A stretch of DNA of 64,000 bases from an uncultured Methylophilaceae bacterium (lineage in GTDB: Bacteria; Pseudomonadota; Gammaproteobacteria; Burkholderiales; Methylophilaceae). The notes beneath the pieces are model-generated. The model worked only from the letters and a program-made list of their open reading frames with translations, was not told the origin of the DNA and ran no database searches. A program made the translations under genes and the position numbers. This document shows positions 1 to 11,192 of the stretch, one piece after another (position 1 is the stretch's first letter; each line of letters opens with the position of its first letter). The stretch spans positions 1 through 64,000 of the forward strand of contig CAJQTF010000010.1 in NCBI GenBank assembly GCA_905618945.1. The letters run 5' to 3'.

Positions 1-3
1 TTT

Positions 4-645
4 CTAAATAACGCCGTAAGTATTTTGATATTTTTTAATCAATTCTAATTCATTAGTAAAGCCATTGGTTGTTTCTAAATATTTAATGATGTCTTCTAAA
101 TTAATAATTGAAATGACCGGGATAGAATATTTTCTAGCGATTTCCTGAGTTGCAGATAATGTATTTTTGCCTTTCTCTTGTCGGTCAATTGCAACGATAA
201 CCCCTGAAATTTTCGCCCCGTTATTATGTATTAGCTTATAAGACTCATTAATTGAAGTCCCAGCAGAAATAACATCATCAATAACTAATACATTACCTTT
301 TATTGATGAACCAATGATTTCGCCTCCTTCACCATGGTCTTTAGCTTCTTTTCTATTAAATGAATAGGGGACATTCTTACTTTTATTTGATAAAGCTATG
401 GACGAAGCACTAACAAGCGGAATCCCTTTGTAGGCTGGTCCAAAAATCATGTCAAATTCTATCTTTGTGTCTAAAATTTTATTAGCGTAGAATTCACCAA
501 GACGCTTAAGGCTTTCACCGTCGTTAAATGCACCTAAGTTGAAAAAATAAGGACTGTTGCGCCCTGCTTTGGTTAAAAAATCACCAAATTGCAACACTTT
601 TTTCTCTAGTGCAAATTCAATAAATAATGAAGTAGATGATGTCAT
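4..645 (-). CDS. pyrE: Orotate phosphoribosyltransferase
   Basis: Cytosolic enzyme of de novo pyrimidine synthesis that joins orotate to PRPP to give orotidine 5'-phosphate. The 213-residue protein has the usual length. It shows the flexible catalytic loop RKEAKDHGEGG at about 98-108 and the PRPP-binding motif VLVIDDVISAGTS at 119-131, both diagnostic of PyrE. The stop codon TAG lies at the left edge, so the gene is complete. It is divergent from the exonuclease gene with only 18 bases between the two start codons, so at least one promoter must lie inside the neighbouring coding region. Recognition is secure. Confidence 0.96.
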   Translation of the reverse strand: MTSSTSLFIEFALEKKVLQFGDFLTKAGRNSPYFFNLGAFNDGESLKRLGEFYANKILDTKIEFDMIFGPAYKGIPLVSASSIALSNKSKNVPYSFNRKEAKDHGEGGEIIGSSIKGNVLVIDDVISAGTSINESYKLIHNNGAKISGVIVAIDRQEKGKNTLSATQEIARKYSIPVISIINLEDIIKYLETTNGFTNELELIKKYQNTYGVI

Positions 646-663
646 ATTAAAAATAAATAATTT

Positions 664-1443
664 ATGAAGATTATAACCCTAAATTTAAATGGAATTCGCT
701 CAGCGTCAAGAAAAGGTTTTTATGATTGGCTTCCACGTCAAAAAGCAGACTTCGTTTGCCTTCAGGAATTGAAGGCCCATGAAGTTAATTTAGATGCCCA
801 AATGAAGTCTCCAAAAGGGTATTTTGGTAATTTTAGCTATGCAAATAAAAAAGGTTATAGTGGGGTCGGTATATATTCTAAAGAAAAACCTAATAAAGTT
901 GTTAACAAAATTGGCATTCCAGAGTTAGATAACGAAGGCCGCTATATTGAAATTGATTTAGATAAGATCATTATTATCTCAGTATATTTACCATCTGGTT
1001 CTAGTGGTGAAGAGAGACAGATATTTAAATATAAAGTCTTACATAAAATATTAGTGATATTGAAAAAGAAAATAAAATTAGGCAAAAATATCGTTGTTTG
1101 TGGAGATTTTAATATTGCTCATCACGAAATAGACTTAAAGAATTTTAAAGGGAATAAAAAAAATTCTGGGTTTTTACCGGAAGAAAGAGCTTGGCTTTCT
1201 CATTTGTTTTCAAAAGTAGGTTGGGTGGATGTGTATCGTAATCTATATCCTAATAAAGGGGAAGAGGGTTACACCTGGTGGAGTAATAGGGGGCAGGCTT
1301 GGACAAAGAATGTAGGATGGCGAATTGATTATCAAATTGCTAATCTTGAATTAGCAAAAAAAGCAAAAAAAGCAACGATATTAAAATCACAAAGATTTAG
1401 TGACCATGCACCTTTGACTATTACTTACGATGATTTTGATTGA
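664..1443 (+). CDS. xthA: Exodeoxyribonuclease III family AP endonuclease
   Basis: Base-excision repair nuclease that cuts at abasic sites and degrades 3' ends of duplex DNA. The 259-residue protein carries the EEP-superfamily signature: N7 in the first strand, metal-binding E35 in the LQE motif, the GDFN motif at 147-150, and the C-terminal SDH catalytic motif at 246-248. The length is normal for the ExoA/XthA family. Its 3' end overlaps the convergent permease gene by 19 bases. The subfamily (XthA-like or ExoA-like) is not resolved by eye. Confidence 0.93.
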   Translation: MKIITLNLNGIRSASRKGFYDWLPRQKADFVCLQELKAHEVNLDAQMKSPKGYFGNFSYANKKGYSGVGIYSKEKPNKVVNKIGIPELDNEGRYIEIDLDKIIIISVYLPSGSSGEERQIFKYKVLHKILVILKKKIKLGKNIVVCGDFNIAHHEIDLKNFKGNKKNSGFLPEERAWLSHLFSKVGWVDVYRNLYPNKGEEGYTWWSNRGQAWTKNVGWRIDYQIANLELAKKAKKATILKSQRFSDHAPLTITYDDFD

Positions 1444-2666
1444 TTCCATGGAGCTATTTTAAATAGTAAAACCATTCCAGGAATAGCAATAAGGAAGCAA
1501 AATATAAAAAAGTGATACCACCCGAAAAATTCAACTAGATAACCAGTTGAAGCATTGGTAAATGTTCGGGGAACTGAAGCTAGGCTAGTAAATAATGCAA
1601 ATTGAGTTGCAGTATATTTTGGATGGGTGGTCTTTGCAATATAAGCAATAAAAGCAGTAGTCCCAAGACCCGCTGCAAAAAATTCCAAACCTACAGTAAT
1701 AGCTAAAATTAGATTGTTGTCCCCTGATAACGCAAGCCATGCAAAACTTAGTGTGGCAAACATTTGCATAAAACCAAATACCCACAAGGCCCTATTAATA
1801 CCTAGTTTAATCATCCAGATGCCGCCAGCTAGACCCCCAATAATACCAGGCCATAAGCCAGCATTTTTAGCGATTACACCTATTTCAGTCATTGAAAAAC
1901 CAAGATCTAAGTAAAATGGTGTAGCAAGGGCTGTTGCCATACTGTCACCAATTTTATATAGGAAAATGAAAAGCAAGATAAGAAAAGCTCCTTTAATTCC
2001 TTTACGATTTTTAAATTCTTTAAATGGTTCTATTACTGCTTCTTTTAGAGTTTTAGGAGTGCCATATTTTAAAATGGGCTCTTTAATTAATAGGGTCATA
2101 ACAATCCCTGGCAGCATAAATAATCCCGTAACTATAAAAACAAATTCCCAATCAAAAGAGTCAGCAAGTATTAATGCTAGAGATCCTGGGATAAGGCTAG
2201 AAATTTTATATGCATTAACATGAATAGCATTTCCGATTCCTAATTCGTAATCAGAAAGCAATTCTCTTCTATAAGCGTCTATTACAATATCTTGACTCGC
2301 GCTAAAAAAAGCAATAACAGTTGAGATTATTGCAACTACAGTTAATTGATTTCTGGGCTCTATGAATCCAAAACTACAAATGGTTGTTAAAAGCAAAAGT
2401 TGAAAAATAATCAACCAGCTTCTTCGCCGACCCATCCCAAATGAAAACCTATCAAAAAGAGGGGCCCAAATAAATTTCCAAGTAAAGGGGAATTGGATAA
2501 GTGCAAATAGGCCAATCGTTTTAAGATCCATCCCACTGCTGCTTAACCAAGCTGGCAGAAGGCTAATTAAAATAAATAATGGTAGGCCAGAAGTAAATCC
2601 TGTAAAAATGCAGATAAGCATTTTCTTTGTAAATAAATCACGCCAAATTATTGATGAATCTGACAT
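1425..2666 (-). CDS. ampG: AmpG-like muropeptide permease (MFS)
   Basis: Inner-membrane major facilitator protein, probably importing anhydro-muropeptides released during peptidoglycan turnover. The 413-residue sequence is strongly hydrophobic, with about 12 predicted membrane segments. The N-terminal TSGLPLFILISLLPAWL stretch, the FIWAPLFDR segment and the basic GRRRSW loop match the AmpG family. It is shorter than the 491-residue E. coli protein, consistent with a 12-helix version. It lies 7 bases downstream of metW and is probably read through from the met genes. Substrate is inferred from family membership only. Confidence 0.85.
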   Translation of the reverse strand: MSDSSIIWRDLFTKKMLICIFTGFTSGLPLFILISLLPAWLSSSGMDLKTIGLFALIQFPFTWKFIWAPLFDRFSFGMGRRRSWLIIFQLLLLTTICSFGFIEPRNQLTVVAIISTVIAFFSASQDIVIDAYRRELLSDYELGIGNAIHVNAYKISSLIPGSLALILADSFDWEFVFIVTGLFMLPGIVMTLLIKEPILKYGTPKTLKEAVIEPFKEFKNRKGIKGAFLILLFIFLYKIGDSMATALATPFYLDLGFSMTEIGVIAKNAGLWPGIIGGLAGGIWMIKLGINRALWVFGFMQMFATLSFAWLALSGDNNLILAITVGLEFFAAGLGTTAFIAYIAKTTHPKYTATQFALFTSLASVPRTFTNASTGYLVEFFGWYHFFIFCFLIAIPGMVLLFKIAPWNQSKSS

Positions 2667-2673
2667 TTATGAG

Positions 2674-3273
2674 TTAACGATTTACCAAATTATATAGGGC
2701 AAGTGCGCCAAGTAAATTAGGAAAAAACCTTACTGACTTAGTATCAGTAAGAACCAATCGGTCAACAATTTTATATCTATTTAATTTACATAAATCATCA
2801 AAATCTTTAATTGTACAAAGGTGAACATTTGGAGTGTTAAACCATGAATAAGGCAATTCTTTTGATTTAGGCATCACTCCTTGGACTGATTGAATTCTAT
2901 CCCGCCAATATCCAAAATTTGGAAATGTGACGATTACTTGTTTTCCAACACGAAGCATTTCATTTAGGATTTCTTCAGTGTTATGCATAGATTGAATTGT
3001 TTTAGATAGGATCACAACATCAAATGAATCATCTTCAAATTCTGACAACCCTACTTCTAGATCTACTTGAAGAACATTGATTCCTGTTTTAAGTGACTTT
3101 AACCAGTTATCAGGATCTTTTTCAATTCCATATCCTGTTATATTCCTCTCTTTTTTAAGGTAATTTAATAATTCTCCATCTCCGCAACCTAGGTCAAGAA
3201 CTTTTGAGTTAGGTTTAACCCAATTAGCTATAATCGGAAAGTCATATCTATAGTTATTTTTATTCAATTTCAT
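2674..3273 (-). CDS. metW: Methionine biosynthesis protein MetW
   Basis: SAM-dependent methyltransferase-fold protein that accompanies MetX in many proteobacteria and is needed for full homoserine acylation. The 199-residue protein shows the SAM-binding loop [10 protein letters not shown] at 25-34. The segment [14 protein letters not shown] and the [16 protein letters not shown] stretch are typical of MetW. The start codon overlaps the metX stop by 4 bases, so translation is probably coupled. Its exact biochemical activity is not established for the family. Confidence 0.93.
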   Translation of the reverse strand: MKLNKNNYRYDFPIIANWVKPNSKVLDLGCGDGELLNYLKKERNITGYGIEKDPDNWLKSLKTGINVLQVDLEVGLSEFEDDSFDVVILSKTIQSMHNTEEILNEMLRVGKQVIVTFPNFGYWRDRIQSVQGVMPKSKELPYSWFNTPNVHLCTIKDFDDLCKLNRYKIVDRLVLTDTKSVRFFPNLLGALALYNLVNR

Positions 3274-4394
3274 AGCATGCTATTGAAGTAAGATTTTAAA
3301 ATTGTATGATACCTGGGCTCTTCCATTAAAAAAGCATCATGTCCGCTAGTCGCTGTAATTTCTGCATATTTGACATCAATATTATTATCTAAAAGTGCCT
3401 TAACAATTTCTTTAGATCTACCAGGTGAAAATCGCCAATCACTAGTAAAGGAAATAACTAGAAATTTGGATTTGATTTTTTTGAAAACTTTACTAAGATT
3501 TCGCTTGCTTCCATTTGAAGGATCATAATAATCCAAAGCTTTTGTCATTCTAATGTAGGTGTTTGCGTCAAATTCTTTTGCAAATTTATCCCCTTGATAG
3601 TTTAGGTATGATTCAATTTCAAATTCTGTCTTAAAATCATACTGATAATTTTTATTTTTCAATTTTCTACCAAATTTTGATTCCATTACATCATCTGATA
3701 AATAGGTTATATGTCCAAGCATCCTTGCTATTCTTAGACCCCTTCTCGGCGGTGTATTTGTTTCGTAATAATTACCTGTATTAAAGTCCGGATCTGTAAT
3801 AATGGATTGCCTTGCAACCTCATTAAAAGCAATATTTTGCGCAGTAAGATTAGGTGCTGCAGCTATTACAACAGCATGTTTGATTTTTTCAGGAAATCTT
3901 ATAGCCCACTGAATTACTTGCATTCCACCAAGACTACCTCCAACGACTCCTGCTAGCTTTGAAATATTTAAAGATGTTATTAAAGCTTCATGAGAATTTA
4001 CCCAATCTTCAACTGTTACAATTGGAAAATCAGCTCCCCATGGTTTTTTTGTTTGTTTGTTGATAGATTTAGGCCCTGAGCTGCCATCACTTCCACCTAA
4101 ATTATTAATACCAATGACAAAGAATTTATTTGTATCTAAAGGTTTATTTGGCCCAATAAGATTATCCCACCATCCAGGACATTTATCTTTTGATGAATAC
4201 CTCCCAGCTAAATGATGATTGCCAGTAAGCGCATGGCATACTAGAACAGCATTATCTTTTTTTTTGTTAAGAGTTCCATACGTTTCATATATTAAATTAT
4301 ATTCTTTTAATATTTTCCCACTTTGAAGCCTTAAAGGATTTAAGGATTTAAAGATTTCTGGTTTAACAATACCAATATTTTTCTTTAATGTCAT
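3270..4394 (-). CDS. metX: Homoserine O-acyltransferase MetX
   Basis: Alpha/beta-hydrolase-fold enzyme that activates homoserine for methionine synthesis. The nucleophile is S154 in GGSLGGMQ, with D319 and H352 (in [10 protein letters not shown]) completing the triad. The 374-residue length is normal. Proteobacterial MetX enzymes may use succinyl-CoA or acetyl-CoA, and the sequence alone does not let me decide between them. It sits 34 bases after prmC and overlaps metW by 4 bases, forming a conserved metX-metW pair. Confidence 0.95.
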   Translation of the reverse strand: MTLKKNIGIVKPEIFKSLNPLRLQSGKILKEYNLIYETYGTLNKKKDNAVLVCHALTGNHHLAGRYSSKDKCPGWWDNLIGPNKPLDTNKFFVIGINNLGGSDGSSGPKSINKQTKKPWGADFPIVTVEDWVNSHEALITSLNISKLAGVVGGSLGGMQVIQWAIRFPEKIKHAVVIAAAPNLTAQNIAFNEVARQSIITDPDFNTGNYYETNTPPRRGLRIARMLGHITYLSDDVMESKFGRKLKNKNYQYDFKTEFEIESYLNYQGDKFAKEFDANTYIRMTKALDYYDPSNGSKRNLSKVFKKIKSKFLVISFTSDWRFSPGRSKEIVKALLDNNIDVKYAEITATSGHDAFLMEEPRYHTILKSYFNSML

Positions 4395-4428
4395 TGACGA
4401 ATTATACTATCGAGTGTTGATTAAAACA

Positions 4429-5280
4429 TTAAATTTTAATTTTTCCAGATGTAGCTCTGATAATTCCATTAAGATCCTCATTATGTGTAATTTTTGTGAA
4501 ATTATTATCTAAAAATAATTGATGAATTTTTTTATATTGATTATAACCATGCTCAATATATAACGTTCCATTTGGTTTTAAAAAATTAGGACTAGTTTTT
4601 ATAATTTCTATTATATCTGCATAGCCTTTCTGCGCTGAAATTAAAGCTTCTCGTGGCTCATGAAGAAGACCTTCATCTTTTAAATGAGGATCAGATTTAT
4701 CAATATAAGGAGGGTTACTTACAATTACTTCAAATTGCTTTTTTGGAATTTTGGTAAACCAATCACTTTGTATAACTGAAATATTTTTGAGTTTGTGACG
4801 CAAAATATTTTTTTTTGCAATATTAATAGCATTTAATGAAATATCACTAAGCAATATAGTGGAATTTTTAAATTTATTTCCAAGAGCAATCCCAATTGCA
4901 CCTGAGCCAGTCCCTAAATCAAGAATATTGATTTTTTCTTGCTCGTCATATTGGTGAATAATTAAATCAACTAATAACTCAGTATCCTGTCTTGGAATAA
5001 GAACATTCGGGGTTACATGAAGATCCATATCATAGAATTTCCACTCTTTAAAAATGTATGCAAGTGGCTTGCGGGATATTCGAGCCGATACAAAATTCAT
5101 TATTTTTTTAATTTTATTGGCCTCAATAGGCAAATCAAAATTTTTAATTAAATACGCATGCTTTACTTTGAGAGCATGTTCGAGAATAAACCTTGATTCA
5201 ATGTCTGCTTCACGGAGAGTAAGGTCAAGATGTTTAGATAATAATTTACGAATTTCTAGATTTAGTTCTTGAATAATCAT
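4429..5280 (-). CDS. prmC: Release factor glutamine methyltransferase PrmC
   Basis: N5-methylates the glutamine of the GGQ motif in RF1 and RF2 using SAM, which raises termination efficiency. The 283-residue protein has the SAM loop ILDLGTGSGAIG at about 119-130 and the catalytic NPPY motif at 189-192. It follows prfA, its substrate gene, by 39 bases in the common hemA-prfA-prmC order. Confidence 0.96.
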   Translation of the reverse strand: MIIQELNLEIRKLLSKHLDLTLREADIESRFILEHALKVKHAYLIKNFDLPIEANKIKKIMNFVSARISRKPLAYIFKEWKFYDMDLHVTPNVLIPRQDTELLVDLIIHQYDEQEKINILDLGTGSGAIGIALGNKFKNSTILLSDISLNAINIAKKNILRHKLKNISVIQSDWFTKIPKKQFEVIVSNPPYIDKSDPHLKDEGLLHEPREALISAQKGYADIIEIIKTSPNFLKPNGTLYIEHGYNQYKKIHQLFLDNNFTKITHNEDLNGIIRATSGKIKI

Positions 5281-5319
5281 AAGGCTATAAGTATCAGAAA
5301 ATAAATTTTATAAGATTCT

Positions 5320-6399
5320 TTAACCTTCATCAAGTTGAGCTAATAAGTCTGCTTGATGTTCTGAATTAAGTGCCTCAATCAGTGAATTTAGATCACCATC
5401 CATTATCAAATCAATTTTATATAAAGTTAAATTTATTCGATGATCTGTAATCCTACCTTGGGGAAAATTATAGGTTCTTATTCTTTCACTTCTATCACCG
5501 CTTCCAATTAAGCTTTTTCTTTCAGATGCAATTTTTGATTCTTGTTCCTGAATTTGACCAGCTTTAATTTTAGCTGCTAAGACACTCATTGCTTGAGCTT
5601 TATTTCTATGTTGTGATCTATCATCTTGACACTCAACAACAATGCCGGAAGGTAAATGAGTGATTCTAACTGCTGAGTCAGTTTTATTAATATGCTGTCC
5701 GCCTGCACCTGAAGCTCGATAAGTATCAATTCTGATATCAGCTGGATTTATATCTACATCAATAATTTCATCTGCTTCTGGCAAAATTGCAACTGTACAT
5801 GCTGAGGTATGAATTCGTCCTTGAGTTTCAGTATCAGGAACTCTTTGAACCCGATGACCACCTGATTCAAATTTAAGTTTTGAGTAAGCTCCTGCACCAT
5901 TAATTTTAGCAATAACTTCCTTGTACCCACCAACTTCGGCCTCATTGGCAGAAATTATTTCTAATTGCCAGCGCATTCTTTCTACAAACCGGGTATACAT
6001 TCTAAAAATATCGCCTACAAATAAAGCTGATTCATCTCCACCTGCCCCCGCTCTTATTTCAAGAAAAATATTTTTCTCGTCATTAAGGTCTTTTGGTATG
6101 AGTAATACTTGTAATTCTTTTTCAATTCTCTCTAATTGTTCTTTTCCATTATCAATTTCTGATTGAGCAAAAGCTTTCATTTCTGGATCAGTAAGCATTT
6201 CTCTGGCATCTTCAATATCTTTATCGAACTTTAAATAATCTTTATAGATATCGACAACAGGCAATATATCGGAATGTTCTTTAGATATTTTTTTGAATCT
6301 TTCCATGTCTTTTGTAGCGCCTTCTTGACTGAGCTCCCCGTTGAGTTCTTCAATTCTCTTAGACAGGTTGCTTAACTTATTTTGCATTGATGATTTCAT
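5320..6399 (-). CDS. prfA: Peptide chain release factor 1
   Basis: Recognises UAA and UAG in the ribosomal A site and triggers peptidyl-tRNA hydrolysis. The 359-residue protein has the codon-recognition PxT motif as PDT at 188-190 and the catalytic GGQ at 233-235. The first Met is favoured because MKSSMQNKL aligns with the usual RF1 N-terminus; a Met at residue 5 is an alternative. The gene lies 7 bases after hemA. Confidence 0.97.
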   Translation of the reverse strand: MKSSMQNKLSNLSKRIEELNGELSQEGATKDMERFKKISKEHSDILPVVDIYKDYLKFDKDIEDAREMLTDPEMKAFAQSEIDNGKEQLERIEKELQVLLIPKDLNDEKNIFLEIRAGAGGDESALFVGDIFRMYTRFVERMRWQLEIISANEAEVGGYKEVIAKINGAGAYSKLKFESGGHRVQRVPDTETQGRIHTSACTVAILPEADEIIDVDINPADIRIDTYRASGAGGQHINKTDSAVRITHLPSGIVVECQDDRSQHRNKAQAMSVLAAKIKAGQIQEQESKIASERKSLIGSGDRSERIRTYNFPQGRITDHRINLTLYKIDLIMDGDLNSLIEALNSEHQADLLAQLDEG

Positions 6400-6406
6400 T
6401 AGTATC

Positions 6407-7651
6407 TTATTCTTTTAGGTTGTAAATTTTTTTTAGTAATTCTGAAATTTCTTTCGTTTCGTTTGCCGCAGAGTCATTTAATGCCTTTGTTGGGTGGTGT
6501 AAAAATTTATTTGATAAATTATTACTGAGGGATTCTAAAGTTTCGTCAATGGATTTGCCACTCTTTAATTGTTTTTTTGCTTTATCAATTTCTTTTAATC
6601 TATTTTCTTCAAACTGATTCCTTAAAGATACGATTGTTGGACTAGCTTTTTTCTTATTACTATTTTGATAAAAAATACTAACTTTGTTTTCAATAATTAT
6701 TTGAGCATCCTTAACAGCATCAACTCTGTTACTAATACCTTTTTGAGCAATTTGCGCTAACTCATCAAGTGTATACAAAAAGATATCATTTAATTTTGAT
6801 ACCTCAGGCTCAATATCTCTTGGAATTGCAAGATCAATTAATAGCATGGGCTTATGCTTCCTAATTTTGATAGCCCTTTCGATCATTCCAAGCCCAATGA
6901 CTGGTAATTGGCTCCCAGTGCAGCTGATTACAATATCATAATTATGTAATTGAGCATTAATTTCCCCAAGCAGACATGTTTCAGCACTTATTTTTTTTGC
7001 TAAATTTTTACCGCGAGAGATAGACCTATTTGCAATTGTAATACCTTTTGGTTGGTGGCTATTAAAATACTTAGCAATTAATTCTGTCATTTCGCCTGCC
7101 CCAACAAAAATAATTTTGGTTTGGTTGATATCTCCAAATATTTTTTTTGCAAGTGAGAAGGCTGAAGAGGCTATAGTTGTATTACTTGCACCAATTTTTG
7201 TTTTAGATCTTATTTCTTTAGCTGCTTCAAATACAGTTTGAAAAAAATGAGATAAAAATTTACCTTGCGTACCGGCGTAATCAGAAATTTTTGCAGCTTG
7301 TTTCATTTGTCCTAGGATTTGAGTTTCCCCTAAAAACATACTATCTAATCCAGAAGCAACTCGGTATGAGTGAGTTAGAGCCTCATGATTGTTGTAATGG
7401 TATAAATGTTTTTTTAATTGCGATAATTTTATATGGTGATAATCTGCAAGCCATTGGTAAACAATTTTTATTTTTGGCCCATTAAAATAAATTTCGGTTC
7501 TATTACATGTTGAAAGAATAGCAACTTGACTCACTTTTTTACTCTTAAGGTCAATAAGCGCATTACTTATTTGATCTGAATGAAAGACGAACCTCTCCCT
7601 CAAGCTTAATGGGGCTGTCTTATGATTTAATCCTATTATATTTAAATTCAT
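6407..7651 (-). CDS. hemA: Glutamyl-tRNA reductase
   Basis: First committed step of C5-pathway tetrapyrrole synthesis: reduces glutamyl-tRNA(Glu) to glutamate-1-semialdehyde with NADPH. The 414-residue protein begins with the typical [20 protein letters not shown]. It carries catalytic Cys49 in the STCNRTE motif and an NADPH-binding [14 protein letters not shown] segment. It is the first gene of a leftward run and is divergent from rpe across a 96-base promoter region. It also supplies the route that ends in hemB at 13 kb. Confidence 0.96.
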   Translation of the reverse strand: MNLNIIGLNHKTAPLSLRERFVFHSDQISNALIDLKSKKVSQVAILSTCNRTEIYFNGPKIKIVYQWLADYHHIKLSQLKKHLYHYNNHEALTHSYRVASGLDSMFLGETQILGQMKQAAKISDYAGTQGKFLSHFFQTVFEAAKEIRSKTKIGASNTTIASSAFSLAKKIFGDINQTKIIFVGAGEMTELIAKYFNSHQPKGITIANRSISRGKNLAKKISAETCLLGEINAQLHNYDIVISCTGSQLPVIGLGMIERAIKIRKHKPMLLIDLAIPRDIEPEVSKLNDIFLYTLDELAQIAQKGISNRVDAVKDAQIIIENKVSIFYQNSNKKKASPTIVSLRNQFEENRLKEIDKAKKQLKSGKSIDETLESLSNNLSNKFLHHPTKALNDSAANETKEISELLKKIYNLKE

Positions 7652-7747
7652 CTTAATTTAATTCGCTCACGTTATCTCTATTTAATCAAAAAAGGGTAAA
7701 ATATGCATTTTACAATAATAAACACAATTTTTTAGGATCATAAGCAT
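7652..7747. promoter_or_regulatory. Divergent promoter region hemA / rpe with short inverted repeat
   Basis: This 96-base gap separates divergent hemA and rpe and must hold promoters for both. An inverted repeat at 7696-7713 has 7-base arms GTAAAAT and ATTTTAC around a 4-base centre. It could be an operator or a chance AT-rich palindrome. No strong consensus -35/-10 pair stands out for either direction. An AGGA element lies about a dozen bases upstream of the rpe ATG. Confidence 0.4.
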
Positions 7748-8446
7748 ATGGATAAAACATTTAGAATTGCCCCTAGCATTCTCTCAGCTAATTTTTCAAA
7801 ATTAGGACAGGAAATAAATGATGTAATTTCATCCGGTGCTGATATTGTGCATTTTGATGTAATGGATAATCATTATGTACCAAATCTGACTATTGGCCCA
7901 TTAGTATGTGAGGCGATAAGACCGATAACTGATGCAATTATAGATGTGCATTTAATGGTAAAGCCTGTAGATAGGATTATCCCTGATTTTGCTAAAGCGG
8001 GAGCTAATATTATAACGTTTCATCCAGAAGGTTCAGACCATATTGATAGAAGTTTGTCTTTAGTAAGAGAGAGTGGATGTAAATCTGGCTTGGTGTTTAA
8101 TCCTGCTACGCCATTAGAATATTTAGACCATGTGATGGATAAAATTGATATGGTGTTGTTGATGTCGGTAAATCCTGGCTTTGGTGGGCAAAAGTTTATT
8201 CCAGAGACGCTTAATAAACTTAGAATGGCTAGAAAAAAAATTGATGAGTATACTCAAAAAACTGGTCGTGAAATATGGTTGGAAGTTGATGGAGGAGTAA
8301 ACGTAGACAATATTGCTGAAATTGCTAAAGCGGGGGCAGATACTTTTGTTGCTGGGTCAGCAATTTTTAAAGCTGCTAATGATGAGGATCCAAACCGCTA
8401 TGATACTGTTGTTCAATCATTAAGAGCTTCTTTATCAAAAGCTTAA
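7748..8446 (+). CDS. rpe: Ribulose-phosphate 3-epimerase
   Basis: TIM-barrel enzyme interconverting ribulose 5-phosphate and xylulose 5-phosphate in the pentose phosphate pathway; in ribulose-monophosphate methylotrophs it also helps regenerate the formaldehyde acceptor. The 232-residue protein shows PSILSAN at 9-15, metal ligands H35 and D37, the HLMV motif, the [10 protein letters not shown] phosphate loop and the LEVDGGVN motif. The next gene, gph, starts one base after its stop, and the trp genes follow. Confidence 0.97.
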   Translation: MDKTFRIAPSILSANFSKLGQEINDVISSGADIVHFDVMDNHYVPNLTIGPLVCEAIRPITDAIIDVHLMVKPVDRIIPDFAKAGANIITFHPEGSDHIDRSLSLVRESGCKSGLVFNPATPLEYLDHVMDKIDMVLLMSVNPGFGGQKFIPETLNKLRMARKKIDEYTQKTGREIWLEVDGGVNVDNIAEIAKAGADTFVAGSAIFKAANDEDPNRYDTVVQSLRASLSKA

Positions 8447-8447
8447 T

Positions 8448-9116
8448 TTGAAAAAATTTAATAATATAAAAAGTATTTTTTTTGACTTAGATGGCACATT
8501 ATTTGATACTGCACCAGAGTTATGTTTTGCAACAAACCAAATGTTAAAAGATATTGATTTGCAAGAGTTGGAAAACGATATTATTACAAGCTTTATTGGT
8601 AATGGTGCAGATAATTTAATTAGAAAAGCAATTTCATACTCATCTAAGCAAAATCCCGAAGCTTTATTTAAAAAAGCTAGAAAATTATTTGATAAATATT
8701 ATATTTTAAATGCTGCACAAAGTTTGCCTTATGATGGAGTAGAGGAAACACTAATGAAGCTTAAAAAGAAGAAATTAAGTCTAGCTTGCGTTACAAATAA
8801 ACCAGAAATTTATACTCATGCTATCCTTGAAAAATCAGGGCTAATTTCTTATTTAGATTTAGTTGTATCTGGCGATACAGTTATTAGAAAGAAACCAGAT
8901 CCTATGCCTCTTCAATACAGTTGTGATAAGTTAAAATTAGAACCAAATCAGGTAATAATGGTTGGAGATTCATGTAATGATATTGAAGCAGGGTTTTCTG
9001 CAGGCACTTACGTAATCACTGTCCCTTACGGATACCAATATGGACAATCAATTGAATCTGATAAAGTAGATTTTGCAATAAAAAATTTAAATGATTTGGT
9101 AACAATAATAAATTAA
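8448..9116 (+). CDS. gph: Phosphoglycolate phosphatase (HAD family)
   Basis: HAD hydrolase expected to dephosphorylate 2-phosphoglycolate formed during DNA repair and metabolism. The 222-residue protein has the nucleophile motif FFDLDGTLFD (D13, acid/base D15), the VTNKP motif II, and the KPDPMPL and MVGDSCNDIEAG motifs. The start is TTG, one base after the rpe stop; no ATG fits the N-terminal strand. The order rpe-gph-trpE supports Gph over other HAD enzymes, but substrate specificity is inferred. Confidence 0.9.
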   Translation: MKKFNNIKSIFFDLDGTLFDTAPELCFATNQMLKDIDLQELENDIITSFIGNGADNLIRKAISYSSKQNPEALFKKARKLFDKYYILNAAQSLPYDGVEETLMKLKKKKLSLACVTNKPEIYTHAILEKSGLISYLDLVVSGDTVIRKKPDPMPLQYSCDKLKLEPNQVIMVGDSCNDIEAGFSAGTYVITVPYGYQYGQSIESDKVDFAIKNLNDLVTIIN

Positions 9117-9120
9117 GAAA

Positions 9121-10617
9121 ATGTTTACTACTCTTACAAAAGAACAATTTGAGGCATATAAAGAACAAGGATTTAATAGAATACCTTTAGTTCTAGAAAG
9201 CTTTGCAGATTTAGATACACCCCTTTCAGTTTATGCAAAATTAGCAAACCAACCATATAGTTATTTATTAGAATCAGTTGAGGGCGGAGATAAATTCGGA
9301 CGGTATTCAATAATTGGCCTTCCGTCTAAATTGAGAATACAAATAAATGACAATAGAATTTTAGTTCTTCAGGGCGATAAAATAAAAAAAGAGATTAACG
9401 ATGAAAACCCATTAGATTTTATCGATAACTTCATGGCCAATTTTAAAGTCCCTACTGATTTAGATTTACCAAGATATTCCGGAGGCCTTGCAGGTTATTT
9501 TGGATATGAAACTATTAAATATATTGAGCCAAAGTTATGTAAAAACTTTGTGGAGGATAAGTTAGACTTACCTGACATTTTGTTAATGCTTTCAGATGAG
9601 ATTGTAGTATTTGATAATATATCTGGGACATTATTTATTATTAATTATGTTGACCCTTCAATTCCTGATGCCTATGAATTAGGCTTAAAGAATCTTCAAG
9701 CATTAGTAGGTAAATTACAATCTGGCCCTTCACCTTTTGCATCTTTTGAAAGTGCTGATTCTGATAATAAAAAATTATCTGAAGTAGTATCAGAATTTGG
9801 AGAAAATCAATTCAAGGTGGCAGTGGACAAAGCTAAGCAATATATTTTTGATGGCGATATTATGCAAGTAGTCTTGTCCCAGAGAATGACTAAGTCTTTT
9901 GAATCAAACCCCTTATCTTTGTATCGGACTCTCCGGAGCTTAAACCCATCTCCTTATATGTTTTTTTATCACATGGGCGATCATTATGTAGTTGGAGCAT
10001 CTCCTGAAATTCTAGTCACTTTGGTTGGTGAGAAAGTTACTGTAAGACCGATTGCAGGAACAAGGCCAAGGGGTAAAGATGAGTCTGAAGATATCCAATT
10101 CGAAAAAGATTTATTAGCAGACCCAAAAGAAATTGCGGAGCATGTTCAATTAATGGATTTAGGTAGAAATGATGTAGGAAGAGTTGCAAAAATAGGCACT
10201 GTAAATGTTACAGATAGTATGATAATAGAGAAGTACTCCCATGTAATGCATATTGTTTCTAATGTTGAAGGCGTGATTAAAAATAAATTATCTGCAATAG
10301 ATGTTCTAAAGGCTTCATTCCCAGCTGGAACTGTTAGTGGGGCACCAAAAGTTAGAGCGATGGAAATTATTAATGAATTAGAAGACACTAAGAGAGGAGT
10401 TTACTCAGGGGCTGTAGGCTATCTCGGATTTGATGGAGATATGAATGTTGCAATTGCAATTAGAACTGCAGTTATTAAAGATAATGTACTTTATGTTCAA
10501 GCAGGTGCAGGTATAGTAGCCGATTCAGTACCTAAAAATGAATGGGTAGAAACGCAAAATAAAGCAAAAGCAATTTTAAAGGCATCAGAGTTAGTTCAAT
10601 CTGGCCAAAGCGAGTAA
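9121..10617 (+). CDS. trpE: Anthranilate synthase component I
   Basis: Converts chorismate to anthranilate with ammonia delivered by TrpG, the first committed step of tryptophan synthesis. The 498-residue protein has the tryptophan feedback element LLES at 49-52 and the chorismate-binding motifs [10 protein letters not shown] and [12 protein letters not shown], plus [14 protein letters not shown] near the C-terminus. Only 4 bases separate it from gph, so there is no room for a trp leader or attenuator directly upstream. Confidence 0.97.
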   Translation: MFTTLTKEQFEAYKEQGFNRIPLVLESFADLDTPLSVYAKLANQPYSYLLESVEGGDKFGRYSIIGLPSKLRIQINDNRILVLQGDKIKKEINDENPLDFIDNFMANFKVPTDLDLPRYSGGLAGYFGYETIKYIEPKLCKNFVEDKLDLPDILLMLSDEIVVFDNISGTLFIINYVDPSIPDAYELGLKNLQALVGKLQSGPSPFASFESADSDNKKLSEVVSEFGENQFKVAVDKAKQYIFDGDIMQVVLSQRMTKSFESNPLSLYRTLRSLNPSPYMFFYHMGDHYVVGASPEILVTLVGEKVTVRPIAGTRPRGKDESEDIQFEKDLLADPKEIAEHVQLMDLGRNDVGRVAKIGTVNVTDSMIIEKYSHVMHIVSNVEGVIKNKLSAIDVLKASFPAGTVSGAPKVRAMEIINELEDTKRGVYSGAVGYLGFDGDMNVAIAIRTAVIKDNVLYVQAGAGIVADSVPKNEWVETQNKAKAILKASELVQSGQSE

Positions 10618-10622
10618 AAAAA

Positions 10623-11192
10623 ATGATAGTGATGATAGATAATTATGATTCTTTTACTTACAATCTTGTACAGTATTTCTCTGAACTTGGGCAAGAGGTT
10701 GTTGTGCACAGAAATGATCAAATAACTATTGATCAAATAAAAAAACTAAATCCTAATTATATAGTTCTTTCTCCTGGCCCTTGTACGCCTAAAGAGGCTG
10801 GTATCTCATTAGAGGTAGTTGATTTTTTTAAAGGAAAAATTCCAATATTAGGTGTCTGTCTTGGGCATCAAACAATTGGACAAGCATTCGGAGGAAAAAT
10901 TATTCATGCAAAAACTATCATGCATGGGAAAACATCTGAGATTTATCATAATAATGAAGGAGTATTTAAAAATATCAAAAGTCCGTTTATTTCTACGCGA
11001 TATCATTCTTTGGTTGTTGAGAGAGCTTCTTGTCCTGAATGTTTTGATATAACTTCTTGGACTGACGACGATGAAATTATGGGGATCAAACACAAAACTA
11101 TGCCCATCGAAGGAGTTCAATTTCATCCTGAATCTATTTTGAGTCAATATGGACACGACTTATTACGAAACTTTTTAGAAAATAATGGTTAA
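10623..11192 (+). CDS. trpG: Anthranilate synthase component II (glutamine amidotransferase)
   Basis: Class I glutamine amidotransferase that supplies ammonia to TrpE. The 189-residue protein has catalytic Cys79 in GVCLGHQ and the His168/Glu170 pair in GVQFHPES. In many bacteria the same subunit also serves PabB for folate synthesis; that role is possible here but not shown. It overlaps trpD by 8 bases. Confidence 0.96.
   Translation: MIVMIDNYDSFTYNLVQYFSELGQEVVVHRNDQITIDQIKKLNPNYIVLSPGPCTPKEAGISLEVVDFFKGKIPILGVCLGHQTIGQAFGGKIIHAKTIMHGKTSEIYHNNEGVFKNIKSPFISTRYHSLVVERASCPECFDITSWTDDDEIMGIKHKTMPIEGVQFHPESILSQYGHDLLRNFLENNG

Noticed and set aside
6400-6406. RF1 PxT motif reading PDT as a sign of altered stop-codon specificity
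   Set aside because: The middle residue of PxT varies naturally and the flanking residues are canonical. Stop codons TAA, TAG and TGA are all in normal use in this window.
9117-9120. trp leader peptide and attenuator
   Set aside because: Only 4 bases lie between gph and trpE, and no Trp-rich leader is visible upstream of rpe.
10848-11156. Long antisense reading frame within trpG
   Set aside because: A shadow of the well-conserved trpG gene; no independent domain or start signal.
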